From Candidatus Dormiibacterota bacterium (lineage in GTDB: Bacteria; Vulcanimicrobiota; Vulcanimicrobiia; Vulcanimicrobiales; Vulcanimicrobiaceae), in the NCBI GenBank assembly GCA_035532835.1, contig DATKQG010000038.1, positions 1 to 64,000 of the forward strand: a DNA stretch of 64,000 nt. Direction: 5' to 3'. Below, piece by piece: positions 47,977-57,816 of the stretch (positions are counted from its first letter, which is position 1; every line of letters starts with the position of its first letter). The position numbers and the translations under genes were made by a program. The notes below the pieces were generated by a model that was not told where the DNA came from, did not search any database, and worked only from the letters and a program-made list of their open reading frames with translations.

Positions 47977-49200
47977 ATGGACACGCTACACGATTCGCGC
48001 CGCATTCTGGTGATCACGCAGTTTTTTCCGCCCGAGACCGGGGCGGCAAGCCACCGCGTCGGCGCATTTGTGAGTCGTTTAGCGGAGCGAGGCCACGAGG
48101 TAACCGTGGTCACCACCCACCCCAGTTGGCCGACGGGTGAGTTAACCGAGCCGTATCGGCGGAAGCTCTGGAGGCACATGCGGCGGGCCGACGGCGTGCA
48201 CGTTCTCTCCGTCTGGTCGTATGTAACCCGATCGTTCTCCCGGCGCTCCAAGCTGGCCAATATGTTGACGTCGGCGCTAACGTGTTCCATCGCCGCGTTG
48301 TGCCGTACGCACAGGGCGGATATCGTATACGTGAGTTCGCCGCCGATTACGCTGGCGCTTCCGGCTCTGCTCGCGAGCTTCCGGCACCGTGCCAAACTCG
48401 TGGTCGACGTTCGGGACGTCTACCCGGAGGTAGCGGCGCGTATCGGCGAGTGGAGCGAATCCGGGGCCTTGTACCGCGTCGTCGGGCACGTTGCGAAGGC
48501 TCTATATCGCAGGGCGGCGCTCGTCACATGCGTGACGGAAACGTGCGCGGAGGCGATCCGCGCCCGCTCCGGAGGGCATACGAACGTACGGATCATTCCC
48601 AACGGATACGATGTGGTGACCCCTGCCTCGGAAGCCCCGTTCGTGAAAGGGCCGGGAGAATTCGTCGCATCGTATACGGGCAACCTCGGGCTAGCGATCG
48701 GCGCCGATATCATGGTGCGCGCCGCGCATCTGCTGCGGAACGATTCGCGATTCAAGCTGGTGTTGGTCGGCGACGGCGCCGAGCGCGAACGCATCCTGGA
48801 GCTGATCGGGGAGCTACAGCTCACGAACGTCGTTCTGTTAGGGGCGCTCGACCGTCAGCGCACGTTTGCTGTCCAGGCGCTCTCCGACGTGTGCGTGATC
48901 CCGTTGCGCAAGGGCGTCGTGGACAGCTTGCCGACCAAAATGATGGACGCGTTAGCGCTTTCGCGGCCGATCATCGTCTGTGCCGACGGCGAAGCCAAAC
49001 GATTCGTCGAGGCCGCACACGGCGGCGTGGCCGTTCCGCCGGAGGATCCTCGCGCGCTGGCCGACGCGCTGACACGGTTTGCGCGCGATCCGCGTGCGTT
49101 ATCGGAAATGGGAAAAAGCGGCCGGAGTTTCGTACAGGAGCGCTACAATCGGGCCGGACTGGCGGAAGCGTTCTGCGCCGAGATAGCGCTGCTGTGCTGA
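47977..49200 (+). CDS. GT4-family glycosyltransferase (WbuB-like)
   Basis: This 407-residue GT-B enzyme opens with ILVITQFFPPETGAASHRVGAFVSRLAERGHEVTVVTTHPSWPTG, has VVDVRDVYPEVAARIG in the middle and the donor-binding part (IIPNGYDV, VGDGAERERI, LPTKMMDALALSRPI). WbuB-type enzymes add fucosamine-like amino sugars; the actual sugar is unknown. It is the only plus-strand glycosyltransferase here, and its last 58 bp overlap the converging next gene. Confidence 0.9.
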   Translation: MDTLHDSRRILVITQFFPPETGAASHRVGAFVSRLAERGHEVTVVTTHPSWPTGELTEPYRRKLWRHMRRADGVHVLSVWSYVTRSFSRRSKLANMLTSALTCSIAALCRTHRADIVYVSSPPITLALPALLASFRHRAKLVVDVRDVYPEVAARIGEWSESGALYRVVGHVAKALYRRAALVTCVTETCAEAIRARSGGHTNVRIIPNGYDVVTPASEAPFVKGPGEFVASYTGNLGLAIGADIMVRAAHLLRNDSRFKLVLVGDGAERERILELIGELQLTNVVLLGALDRQRTFAVQALSDVCVIPLRKGVVDSLPTKMMDALALSRPIIVCADGEAKRFVEAAHGGVAVPPEDPRALADALTRFARDPRALSEMGKSGRSFVQERYNRAGLAEAFCAEIALLC

Positions 49201-50381
49201 ACGGCGCTCTGCATCAGATACGTCAGGCGGCGGACGTTGGTGGATGCGTCGTAATGCGCTTCGACGTGCCGGCGAGCCGCCGTTCCCATAGACTGTGCTA
49301 GGAACGGATCGTCGAGCAGCCTTCGCATCGCTTCCGTAAGTTCGTCGACATGATCGCGTCGAACGAGCATCCCGTGCGGGTGGAAGACCAACTCTCGTAC
49401 GGAGCCGCTATCGGTTGCGATGCAGGGGATACCGGCGGCCATGGCCTCGATCAACGAGACGGGCACGCCTTCTTTCAACGAGCCCTTTTGGATGCTCGTC
49501 AAGACCACTGCGCGGTATGTTCCCGCTTGCATCAGGTCGATCAAATCGTCGTGTTCCACGTGGCCCAGCAGGCGAACGTCATGCTGCAAGTCCAGACGCA
49601 GAATGCTCTGTTCGATGTGAGCGCGCAACGGTCCATCCCCCGCTAGATCCAATCGAAAATGGCGGCCGGCGCGACGTAATTGCGAGCATGCCTCCAGGAG
49701 CGCGTCGTGCCCCTTCACCGGTACGAACGATGCGGCACACAAGAACGCAGGCTCTTGGCGCGGAGTATCGATGCTTGCAACGTTCGGCAAACGGACCCCT
49801 ACTCGAACGCACTCGATCGAATCGTGCCGGCCGCTCTTGTCGCGCAACGCACTCGCGCCTTCCTGCGAAATCGCGCGGATGAATGCCGCCGAACGGCATT
49901 TGTTCTTCGTCATGTTCCGCGCGTAAATATCCCAGCGATGCGCGCTCGCACTCCAGGAGATGCCAAGCACCTGCGCGATGACGAATGCAGCGGTCGCCGG
50001 GGTCGAAAGCCAGTATGCGTGGACGTGGTCGATCGCGGCGAGACGAAACTGTCGCGCCAGATAGAGCGAACGCGGGAAGATCGCCAGGTTTTTCAATAAC
50101 GATAGGAGCGACTCGGAATGCAGCGCGACGGCGCGCAGCGCGCCGAGCGTGCGGAGCGGAGATCTCGCGCATTCCACCGCGGCATCTCGCGCGACGCGAA
50201 GGCGCCCGGGGAGACGTATCGCGTGCGCTCGGCTTCGAAAGAAACGCTCGTTGCCGGACGAATGCAACGGCGCCAGCACCAAGTCATCAACGTCCGCCAA
50301 GAGCGCCCGTTCCTCGGCGGCGAAGAAGGCTTCGGCCGAGCGGCTAAACGGGTATTTGCTGGTAATGACGGCGATGCGCAC
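49143..50381 (-). CDS. GT4-family glycosyltransferase
   Basis: 412 residues. The N-terminus IAVITSKYPFSRSAEAFFAAEERAL and the middle HVHAYWLSTPATAAFVIAQVLGI are followed by the GT4 donor site (FLCAASFVPVKGHDALLEAC, AGDGPLRAHIE, EGVPVSLIEAMAAGIPCIATDSGSVREL with the E-x7-E motif). Start is GTG 50381. Cytosolic, adds a sugar to the lipid-linked unit. It overlaps the plus-strand glycosyltransferase by 58 bp at the 3' ends. Confidence 0.9.
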   Translation of the reverse strand: MRIAVITSKYPFSRSAEAFFAAEERALLADVDDLVLAPLHSSGNERFFRSRAHAIRLPGRLRVARDAAVECARSPLRTLGALRAVALHSESLLSLLKNLAIFPRSLYLARQFRLAAIDHVHAYWLSTPATAAFVIAQVLGISWSASAHRWDIYARNMTKNKCRSAAFIRAISQEGASALRDKSGRHDSIECVRVGVRLPNVASIDTPRQEPAFLCAASFVPVKGHDALLEACSQLRRAGRHFRLDLAGDGPLRAHIEQSILRLDLQHDVRLLGHVEHDDLIDLMQAGTYRAVVLTSIQKGSLKEGVPVSLIEAMAAGIPCIATDSGSVRELVFHPHGMLVRRDHVDELTEAMRRLLDDPFLAQSMGTAARRHVEAHYDASTNVRRLTYLMQSAVQHSSAISAQNASASPARL

Positions 50382-50398
50382 CGCGAACCTAGACGATC

Positions 50399-51640
50399 TT
50401 ACGTTTCACGAATCGCCGCCGTGGATGCCGAATCCAACAGGCCGGCGAACGCGCGTGCCATTTGACGAGCGTCGAATGGCTTCCACTGGGGATTCTGTAC
50501 GAATTCATGCCGGCCGCTTTGATAGCCCTCGTAGAGTTGCACGAGTGCGTCGGCACACGCGCAGGCGTCTGCCGCGAACAGACCGATGCCGCTTTCTTGC
50601 AGCAAGGGCCGCAGGACACTGTTCGCGGGTCCGATCGCAAGGATGGGGCGGCGCGCCGAAATATATTCGAAAATCTTGCTTCCGAATTCGCCGGCAGTAC
50701 GCGGGTCCATGTTGAGCAGGATGAGAAGCACGGCGGCCTGACGTTGCTTGCGCACGACCTCGTCGCGAGGAATGATGCCGCTCGCATTCACGCAATCGGC
50801 GACGTCGAACGCTTGCGCGCGCTCGCGAATGTAAATCTCGTCGGGACCGTAGAAATCGGTCGTTACGAGACGTCCCGCAGCGTGCTGCCGGTCTCGTAGT
50901 TGACGGATTGCGGCGAAGAGCGGATCGGGGCAACGCTTACCGTTGTACAGGAGCCCCGTGTAACAGATAGTGAATGCCGTGGGCGCCGAGGACTCGATCG
51001 GAGCCTCGGCGACGACGTCGGGCCCATTGGGGATCACGTGAATCGATGCCGCGGGCAACAAGCGCTTCAATGTGTCCTGCAGTGCCGGCGCTACGATGCT
51101 GATGCTTGAGGCATACCGCATGACGGTTCGCTCGAGGACGGCGGAAAGCGGGCCGCTCCGTATGACGTTTTGGTAGGGGTTCCCGGTCCACAGATCGCGA
51201 TAATCCGCGACCCAAGGGATGCGGAAACGTTTGGAAAGCAAGGCTGCGGCGAGATGAGCGGAGTGCGGCGGCCCGGTCGAGAGCAGCGCGTGGTATTGCC
51301 TGCGCCCAATCAGCCGAGTCGCGGCGGAGGTCGCGGCCGGAAGCCAACCGACCTGTCGGTCCGGAAAGCATAAAAAGCCTGCGCTCTCACGTAAGATGGC
51401 TCCGGCAAAGCTTCGTTTTGGAACGTTCGGGGAGGCCACAACCGTGCGGGCTTTCGACGGGCTTAAGCGGTCGCGTACGCGGACCACGTCAGCCGTCGAC
51501 TGACACCCGGCAAGCTCTCTCGATACGACGTCGACATTCCAACCAAGCTCGGAGAGATATTTTTTCATATAACCGGCGCGTAGCGCTCCCGCTTCGGGTT
51601 CCGGCGGAAAATAATACGAGAGCAGCAGTGCGTTTCTCAT
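50399..51640 (-). CDS. Glycosyltransferase (GT4-like)
   Basis: This 413-residue GT-B protein starts ALLLSYYFPPEPEAGALRAGYMKKYLSELGWNVDVVS and has VADYRDLWTGNPYQ, SIHVIPNGPDVV and, late, ILLNMDPRTAGEFGSKIFEYISARRPILAIG (donor-site loop). It resembles the glycosyltransferases of exopolysaccharide clusters that use the PNG-P acceptor motif. It overlaps the upstream FemAB-like gene by 4 nt. Confidence 0.85.
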   Translation of the reverse strand: MRNALLLSYYFPPEPEAGALRAGYMKKYLSELGWNVDVVSRELAGCQSTADVVRVRDRLSPSKARTVVASPNVPKRSFAGAILRESAGFLCFPDRQVGWLPAATSAATRLIGRRQYHALLSTGPPHSAHLAAALLSKRFRIPWVADYRDLWTGNPYQNVIRSGPLSAVLERTVMRYASSISIVAPALQDTLKRLLPAASIHVIPNGPDVVAEAPIESSAPTAFTICYTGLLYNGKRCPDPLFAAIRQLRDRQHAAGRLVTTDFYGPDEIYIRERAQAFDVADCVNASGIIPRDEVVRKQRQAAVLLILLNMDPRTAGEFGSKIFEYISARRPILAIGPANSVLRPLLQESGIGLFAADACACADALVQLYEGYQSGRHEFVQNPQWKPFDARQMARAFAGLLDSASTAAIRET

Positions 51641-52614
51641 GAGGCTCGAACTCGCAGAAGCTGCTTCGCACGCTCCACCAAGGCCGAGCGCGCAGACTGG
51701 GATCGATGCGTCCCATATGCGATCAGGCGCGCCCCGAGCCCACGTTTGAAGCGCTCGACGCCCGGGAGCCCTTCGCTGGCACCAAGGTTATACCAGCGAA
51801 CACCGCGCGCGCAGGCCTGCTGCATCATGGCGGAGTTGAGCGCATTGCTGGGACGCATCGTGCCGAATTCGGCGCGCATCGCAGCCGAAAAGAAAAACGC
51901 TTCCGAGCGTCCGTACAGCATCACGCCGCCGGCAATCACTTGATTGTCGAGCTTCGCGAACCAGAACTCAACATCAGACGACCCGTGCAAAGCTTCGAAT
52001 AACGCGGCCGGAATGGCGGGCTTATCCAATCCCCATCGCTCGCTGGCATCGCACAGCAGCGCGTAGTACGCGCCGACGGCATCGCTGGAACGATCGATTT
52101 CACACCTCACGCCGCGCCGAAACGCTTGCCCCGCCATGCGGCGAGCCCGGCCGTCCCATCCGGCAATGACCGCTTCGAACCCGGCGGTCAAATCGACGGC
52201 GGCCGTGGAAAAGCATGGATCGCCGGCCGGGGGAAGCCCCGGGTCCAGCGGCCACAGCGTCAGCGCCACTCTGTCGCCGATCGAACCGAGTGCGCGAACC
52301 AGCGATTCGTAGTGCGCCGGTACGAGTTCGCCGCCGGTCACGGGTAATAATGCAGTGTACGAACCCAGCGGCATGCCCGCGTATTCGTTAAGCCGCAGGC
52401 GCGACCGCGAGCGCATTAACGGGAGAATGCATTCCATTCCGTCCGAAAAGCGCACGCGCACGGGCGAACTGAGAAGCCCCGGAAAGGCAGCCGCACAGGC
52501 GGCAGCCCACGAGGTGGTCGCAAAGAACGTCGCCGGAGGAGAGGCGCGCTGCGCGTCTTCCCAGTCGCCGGTACGTGCGGGCTGAATACCCACAACAGAA
52601 ATCCGTTGGTCCAC
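51637..52614 (-). CDS. FemAB/GNAT-like N-acyltransferase
   Basis: Taken from GTG 52614 (about 325 residues); the frame is open to 52761, but that would cross the divergent promoter. It has FFATTSWAAACAAAFPG near the start, LPLMRSRSRLRLNEYAGMPLGSY, FRRGVRCEIDRSSD, WFAKLDNQVIAGGVMLYGRSEAFFFSAAM, and NSAMMQQACARGVRWYNLGASEG, the pattern of the GNAT_6/FemAB-like proteins found in exopolysaccharide loci. It probably adds an acyl or aminoacyl group to an amino sugar. Confidence 0.75.
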   Translation of the reverse strand: MDQRISVVGIQPARTGDWEDAQRASPPATFFATTSWAAACAAAFPGLLSSPVRVRFSDGMECILPLMRSRSRLRLNEYAGMPLGSYTALLPVTGGELVPAHYESLVRALGSIGDRVALTLWPLDPGLPPAGDPCFSTAAVDLTAGFEAVIAGWDGRARRMAGQAFRRGVRCEIDRSSDAVGAYYALLCDASERWGLDKPAIPAALFEALHGSSDVEFWFAKLDNQVIAGGVMLYGRSEAFFFSAAMRAEFGTMRPSNALNSAMMQQACARGVRWYNLGASEGLPGVERFKRGLGARLIAYGTHRSQSARSALVERAKQLLRVRAS

Positions 52615-52707
52615 GCTTGTAGCATGCCTCAAAATTGCGCCAGAGCCGTGGGACTTTTGAGACCTATCGAAGGGCCGAGCGTCCATCGCATTTTCGGGTT
52701 GCCGATG

Positions 52708-52713
52708 TAAGAT
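52708..52713 (+). promoter_or_regulatory. Putative -10 box close to start codon (leaderless type)
   Basis: TAAGAT lies 7 nt before the ATG at 52721; no ribosome site is visible. Confidence 0.45.
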
Positions 52714-52720
52714 ATGAACC

Positions 52721-54586
52721 ATGCCAACTCTTCTGCGGGCGTTCGTCCTTTGCGTCGGCACCTGCGCCGTAGGGATGGCCTGCAGCGCGCTGCAGCACCC
52801 GCGAGCCGCGCTTGCTCTGGTGGAGAGCGCGGCGGTGCGGGCGCCGTCTTTCGATGCGATCGGGAATCCGATTACGATCGTCCAAAGCCGCGACGCCGCG
52901 CCGCCCTCCGCCGCCCTCGCGACCTTTCTGCCCGACCTGCCGGGGGGCGCGGGCTTAAAGGCGTTTTCGTTGGCGACCGCTCAGACCGTGCAAAAAGCCG
53001 ACGAGTTCTGGTCCGTGAACCCGGCCGCCATTCATGCCGTGTACTTCTCGTCGCTGCGCTTCGACACAGCCTATCGCCCGCCCAATCCCAATAGCTATCT
53101 GCCTTGGATGCAAACCCACGAGCAGGATTTCGTACACGTCGGCGATCCGGGGATGCTTTCGGGAGAGCGCTCCGGTTTAGGGTGTGCGTGGACGTGGCTA
53201 CCCGATGCACGGCAACCGCAGCGGTACAACGTTTATGGCCGTCGCGGCGAATTACTCGCGTCAACTGCCGCAACGGATCACCCTTCAGCGCTGATCCGAG
53301 CGTCGGCGCGCATTTTCGTCAACAGTGTGTTGGACGGAAACGACGTGCCGTACACCTCGATCGATAATCGAACGGGAAGCCGAGTTCCCGCGTCGTGCCA
53401 GGATCGCGGTTTGGTGCGGCCTGTATTCACGCTCCCATCTCGCACGCCCGATTCGGGCGGCATGCTGTTCTTTACCGGTAGCGTGGACTCGATCGGTTCT
53501 GCGGTCGCTCCGCGGCTGGAGTACCTCTATCATCCACGAGCGGAAAGTGCGATTGAGTCCGTGCCGATGCGGGGAGGGCCCACGCATTGGGCGATTGCTA
53601 CGGGCCTGCCGGTGGGCGGCCGGGGCCACTGGTTCGGTTCGGTCGCGTTGCGCTATTGCTCCGAAAACGGCTGTACCGACTGGTGGGTGGACAATCCGAA
53701 TAATCGCGCGGCGTTCCCGCGCTACAACGATCATACGTGGATATTAAACGACTGTTCGCCGCAAGAACGCAGCGACGCGATCCGGATGATCGGTTACTTA
53801 CATCAGCGGCTGAATAACGATGCGATCGAACTCGACGACATCGTGGATACGGTCGCTCGCCTGCGGCCCGAAACCTATCCCGAGCAAAATCCGTCCATGT
53901 GGACGAATGCCGATGTGTACCGTTGCGATAGCGTCGAATGGCCACGATCCGCGCACGCCGCGCTCGCGCATCTCGGCATCAAAACGATTCTCAACGGCGG
54001 CCCACAAGGCGCAGATTTTTCCGGGGACGGGAGAATTTACGAAGACGTTCCTTGGTCGGCGGGTGTGGGCGGGCCGTATCCCGCGACTCTGGCCGGTTGG
54101 CGCCGAACGATGTCCGACATGCTCGCCGATTTGCGCGCGGGGCGCATCGTCTGGATGATCCCCACGGGTAACCAAAACTTCACGTCCCGCTCGGCGCTCG
54201 CCCGCCAATATAGCTTCGCCGTCTACGAATTGCTCAAGTATGCGCCGTTCGACGACCGCAACGGCGGCCTGTATTATGGGATCAGCGCGTTAACGCAGAC
54301 GACGTTTCCCGATCTATTCGTCGGTCTCGGGCCGCCCGCCGTCGCGCGTCCCCGTTCGCTTGCGCAGCTCTTCGACTCCTCAGTCGGCATGTACGCGCGC
54401 CGCTATGCGAATGCGACGGTATTCGTCTGTCCCCCGGGGAGCGGCGGTTGCCAACCAGTCGAATTCAAAGCGACGCGTTACGCACTCTCTGTAGATACAA
54501 ACCCGGAAAGCCGGACGCTAACACCCATAAATCGTATGGCGTTAGCGCCCGGCCAAGCTGCGATCGTATTAGACCGTCCTTCTTAA
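52721..54586 (+). CDS. Exported GHL15-like putative glycoside hydrolase
   Basis: A 621-residue protein with a signal sequence (LLRAFVLCVGTCAVGMACSA; Cys21 may be lipidated). The C-terminal half looks like a TIM-barrel with AIELDDIVDTVARL, IKTILNGGPQGADF and IYEDVPWSAG, then a small beta domain ending MALAPGQAAIVLDR. That end matches the convergent 54597-57005 product (LGPDQAAIFVGKS), suggesting both belong to the same uncharacterised group, GHL15-like. It probably trims or binds the secreted polymer. Confidence 0.6.
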   Translation: MPTLLRAFVLCVGTCAVGMACSALQHPRAALALVESAAVRAPSFDAIGNPITIVQSRDAAPPSAALATFLPDLPGGAGLKAFSLATAQTVQKADEFWSVNPAAIHAVYFSSLRFDTAYRPPNPNSYLPWMQTHEQDFVHVGDPGMLSGERSGLGCAWTWLPDARQPQRYNVYGRRGELLASTAATDHPSALIRASARIFVNSVLDGNDVPYTSIDNRTGSRVPASCQDRGLVRPVFTLPSRTPDSGGMLFFTGSVDSIGSAVAPRLEYLYHPRAESAIESVPMRGGPTHWAIATGLPVGGRGHWFGSVALRYCSENGCTDWWVDNPNNRAAFPRYNDHTWILNDCSPQERSDAIRMIGYLHQRLNNDAIELDDIVDTVARLRPETYPEQNPSMWTNADVYRCDSVEWPRSAHAALAHLGIKTILNGGPQGADFSGDGRIYEDVPWSAGVGGPYPATLAGWRRTMSDMLADLRAGRIVWMIPTGNQNFTSRSALARQYSFAVYELLKYAPFDDRNGGLYYGISALTQTTFPDLFVGLGPPAVARPRSLAQLFDSSVGMYARRYANATVFVCPPGSGGCQPVEFKATRYALSVDTNPESRTLTPINRMALAPGQAAIVLDRPS

Positions 54587-54596
54587 CGGTCTGCGC

Positions 54597-57005
54597 TTAC
54601 CACGGCGCTTGCACCGTCGCCGTTCCGCTCGGGCCCACCTGGAAGTAAAACTTCTGCGGGCTGGTGCTTGCGTTTCTTACCGTAAAGCGTACTCCTAACA
54701 GATTGTTGGTAGCGGTCGACGGTTGTCCCGCTCCGGGAATACTGTAGGTGTAGGTTGCGGCTTTGAGCACCTGCGACGCGCTTTGAGAACCCACCACCGA
54801 AAGGACGGACGAACCCGTGGAACTGACGCGCAGTACTTCCACTTTGGAGAGGGTCAGCGCAGTGTTCGCTCCGTCAATCGCGTAGTGAATCGTATAGGTG
54901 CCCGATGGCCAGGACGTTTTGGATAGGACGCCCGCAGCGGTGAGCCAGCCGTGGGTGATCGTCGCACCCGCCGGGACGGTGATTCCTACGCCTCCGGAGA
55001 TCCCGCTTGGGCTACTGCTCATCATCAGGCCCGACGGATTGCCGGCGGCTAATGTGAACACGCTGCTCGTATACGATGTGCCCTGTGAGATCGGCTTAAA
55101 TAGATTCGCCGAGGAGCTTGTCGCAGGCGTAGGTGACGCTCCCGGTGTAGTGCTTGCCGTTACGGCAGGCGTAGGTGTAGCCGTAGGCGCCGTACTGGAT
55201 TTTCCGACGAAGATCGCCGCTTGATCCGGACCGAGCTTGACGCTTGAAACCGTCTGCAAGGACGTCGTGCCGCCTTGCTCCAGGGAGCCGCCATTGATCA
55301 CCAAACGGCTGTATCCCGCCGGTACCGCGATCGTTGCGGTCGATGCCGACTGGCTCGGATTGACGATCACCCAACCATTGGCAAAGTGCCGCTCGTAGGC
55401 ACCGTGGGCCGCGACCCACGCGGCGCTGATGTTGCTGAAGGTCTGCGAGGGGCTGCCCAGGGGCGCTGCAAGTTCGGGGAATGTTTGCCCCATGCCCAGC
55501 GACGTTTCGAGATCGTAGTAGGTGTTAGGACTGCACACCAAGAGGTACGAGCCGAAGATGTACGACCGGACTCCCGCGTCGGTCGACCCGTCGGAGAGAA
55601 CGCGCGCTTTTAGATGATCGTTCTGCGCGATGTTATAGACGTTATTCATCGTACTGATCCAGTACGACGTCGGCGCATAGTGCCAGCTGCTAACGTCGTA
55701 GGCGAATTCTTCCACTTCCACACCATTGACGTGCGGCGCCAAAGCGGCAGCGACGGAGGGGTTGGAAAAACCGTTTGCAGAGATCTGAATGGTGCTCGGA
55801 ACGGCCGCACGTAAAGCGACGTATTGTGCCGCGACACCGGAGAGATACTGCTGGTCCGAATAGCCGTACGGAAACGCGTCGGGGCGGGTCTGGACGAAAT
55901 ACTCGTCGGTATCGTCGAGGAGGGCGCCTTTATATTTACCGGATTGGGCTACTGAAGTGATGTAGGAAGCCAGCAGCTTCTGCCATGCCGGCGAGGCGGG
56001 ATTCATCAGATAGTTATTTGCATAGCGGCCGAAGTGCAGACGGTTGTTAGGGGATGTTACATAATAGGATTGGCCGGCGGCCGGTAAGGACACGCCGCTC
56101 GTAGTATCCACCACTCGATAGGCGATGCCGCCGTAGAATCCGCTAGGAATGCTCACGGTAACCGCCCCGTGGTAAACGTTCGATGAGCCGAGCGACATCG
56201 ACGTCGATACGGGCTTCGTTGTCGTGGTCGGCGCGACTTCGGTCTGCAAGACCATGTGCGCGCCGCTCGAGCTGCCATGCACCGAAACGCTCAACGTCAC
56301 CGTGTGTCCCGGAGCGGGCTGAGCTGAGAGCGAGTAGCTCGGTGAATCGAGGTTCAGCGTGCCTGGCGCCGAGGCTACTGCCGATTCCGCCCACGAATAG
56401 GGGGTCGACGCGCCGCCGATGATGCTTTGAACGCTAAAGAAGTACTTCTGCCCAAGCGCCAGGCCGGTTACCTTATACGATGTTTGCCCGGCTGCGACGG
56501 TCGCGACATGAGAGAGCGATGTTGCGGATGTGCCCCTATATATCGCATATCCACCGATCGTCACGCCGCGTGCATCGGGCTTCCAATTCAGCGTCACAGC
56601 GGAAGCGGACGGCACGAGCGTTAGCGTAGCCGGATCCGACGTATGTTGAAAAGCATCCTCATGGAGATTCACGGTGCTCCATGCGGGCTCGGTGCCGCCA
56701 TAATTTGGAAGCTCGCGGATGGACGATATGTAGAAATCGGTGTAATCGCCCGCATCCTCAAGCGTAGGAACCTCGGAAGCTGTCTGCGTCGTCACCCATT
56801 TAAAGCCGGTCGTATATTTGTCCATCGGCATCGGAGCGTATCCGGCGGCGAGTGCCGGGGGCAGGGCCGACGTCGACACGGCTTGTGTGGTTGTCGAGCG
56901 TAAATCCGATGGTATGACCGAAGTCGGCTGGGCCGCGTTTTGGGCGCACCCGGAACAGACTACGAGTAGGCATGCGCCAACGTTGATGAGGGTTTGTCGA
57001 ATCAT
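54597..57005 (-). CDS. Exported FnIII-containing GHL15-like putative glycoside hydrolase
   Basis: This 802-residue protein has a lipoprotein-like start (GACLLVVCSGC). A fibronectin type III module (ATLTLVPSASAVTLNWKPDA to YKVTGLALGQKYFFSVQSI) and an Ig-like part follow. The barrel has LHFGRYANNYLMNPASPAWQ, YKGALLDDTDEYF (acidic cluster), IQISANGFSN, NGVEVEEFAYD and KARVLSDGSTDAGVRSY. A C-terminal beta domain and PTPT linker end the protein. The acidic residues fit glycosidase catalysis. The family call is from overall resemblance to GHL15 and is not certain. Confidence 0.65.
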   Translation of the reverse strand: MIRQTLINVGACLLVVCSGCAQNAAQPTSVIPSDLRSTTTQAVSTSALPPALAAGYAPMPMDKYTTGFKWVTTQTASEVPTLEDAGDYTDFYISSIRELPNYGGTEPAWSTVNLHEDAFQHTSDPATLTLVPSASAVTLNWKPDARGVTIGGYAIYRGTSATSLSHVATVAAGQTSYKVTGLALGQKYFFSVQSIIGGASTPYSWAESAVASAPGTLNLDSPSYSLSAQPAPGHTVTLSVSVHGSSSGAHMVLQTEVAPTTTTKPVSTSMSLGSSNVYHGAVTVSIPSGFYGGIAYRVVDTTSGVSLPAAGQSYYVTSPNNRLHFGRYANNYLMNPASPAWQKLLASYITSVAQSGKYKGALLDDTDEYFVQTRPDAFPYGYSDQQYLSGVAAQYVALRAAVPSTIQISANGFSNPSVAAALAPHVNGVEVEEFAYDVSSWHYAPTSYWISTMNNVYNIAQNDHLKARVLSDGSTDAGVRSYIFGSYLLVCSPNTYYDLETSLGMGQTFPELAAPLGSPSQTFSNISAAWVAAHGAYERHFANGWVIVNPSQSASTATIAVPAGYSRLVINGGSLEQGGTTSLQTVSSVKLGPDQAAIFVGKSSTAPTATPTPAVTASTTPGASPTPATSSSANLFKPISQGTSYTSSVFTLAAGNPSGLMMSSSPSGISGGVGITVPAGATITHGWLTAAGVLSKTSWPSGTYTIHYAIDGANTALTLSKVEVLRVSSTGSSVLSVVGSQSASQVLKAATYTYSIPGAGQPSTATNNLLGVRFTVRNASTSPQKFYFQVGPSGTATVQAPW

Positions 57006-57381
57006 TGGTGAGTCTCCCGAAAAAAATTCAGTAAGTGATGGTCAGCAAATGATCGTGACCGACAAAGGTGTTGGGCACCAATCGCCTCGCTGAGACATGG
57101 CGCTGAAAGGTCGTAGTGATTCGTCGATTGTTCATGCGATCTCCGAATGCGACGAACGCTCGAACGCGCTGAGCGGGTGGACGATGGGTGAGATAAGCAA
57201 CTGCGCCGGGCCCTAGGCCGCGTGTCGATGATGTCGCCAACAATACTGGTCTCAGTACTAGGGGAACGATCGCGACGCGAGTGCTTGAGGTGGGTGGTTG
57301 TTGACAGAATGAGGGATACCTCGTAGATCAGAAAGGAAGTTCTAATTTCAAACGAGTGATGTTCGAGCAAGCGCTAAATGC
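57006..57381. other. Intergenic stretch before the hydrolase gene
   Basis: It holds the 5' region of the minus-strand hydrolase, with a GGGAG ribosome site near 57012-57016. A 122-codon frame (57002-57370 minus) overlaps that site and lacks protein-like character. No riboswitch or tRNA was recognised. Confidence 0.4.
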
Positions 57382-57816
57382 TTATTGGCTCAGGAAAACC
57401 GCCGCTTGGTCGGATGCTAGCGTGATGCTCGTTACCGGCACCTTGCGCATGGTGCCTCCGGCCTGGATCGATCCACCGGGAACCGTAACTTCTTGATACG
57501 TTTTGTGCAATGCGATCGCGGTCGTTTGCGACTGGCTCGGATTCACGAAAATTTTGCCGTTGGAGAACGACCGCTCGTATGCCGAGTCGGTTTGCGACCA
57601 CGTAGCGGCGACTTGCGAAACGCTTTGCAGCGGCGACCCGAGGTTGACTTGTTCGTCGCGATATAGCGACCCCTCGGGCCTGCCTCGTAGTCGTACGACA
57701 TGTTCTGATTGCGACGAGGTAGTACGTCGCCAAACTGTAGAGGCGCACGTTGGCATCGGTCTGCTGCCCCGAAACGTACAGTCGCGCCTTCTTATTATAG
57801 TTCAGGATCGCTCGAT
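57382..57816 (-). pseudogene. Decayed third copy of the GHL15-like hydrolase (C-terminal part)
   Basis: The end reads NLGSPLQSVSQVAATWSQTDSAYERSFSNG... and DQAAVFLSQ, closely following the intact neighbour (PLGSPSQTFSNISAAW..., DQAAIFVG). Upstream, matching pieces continue in other frames: KARLYVSGQQTDANVRLYSLATYYLV in one frame, NQNMSYDYEA in a second, and then the final frame. At least two frameshifts are therefore present, and homology stops at about 57816, where an IS3 remnant begins. The 5' two thirds of the gene are gone. Confidence 0.8.

Noticed and set aside
52615-52761. 49-codon N-terminal extension of the FemAB-like protein
   Set aside because: It overlaps the divergent gene start and its -10 box at 52708-52713 and lacks family character.
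57006-57381. Possible c-di-GMP riboswitch before the hydrolase gene
   Set aside because: I could not find the conserved GEMM-type core or tetraloop-receptor pairs on the minus strand.
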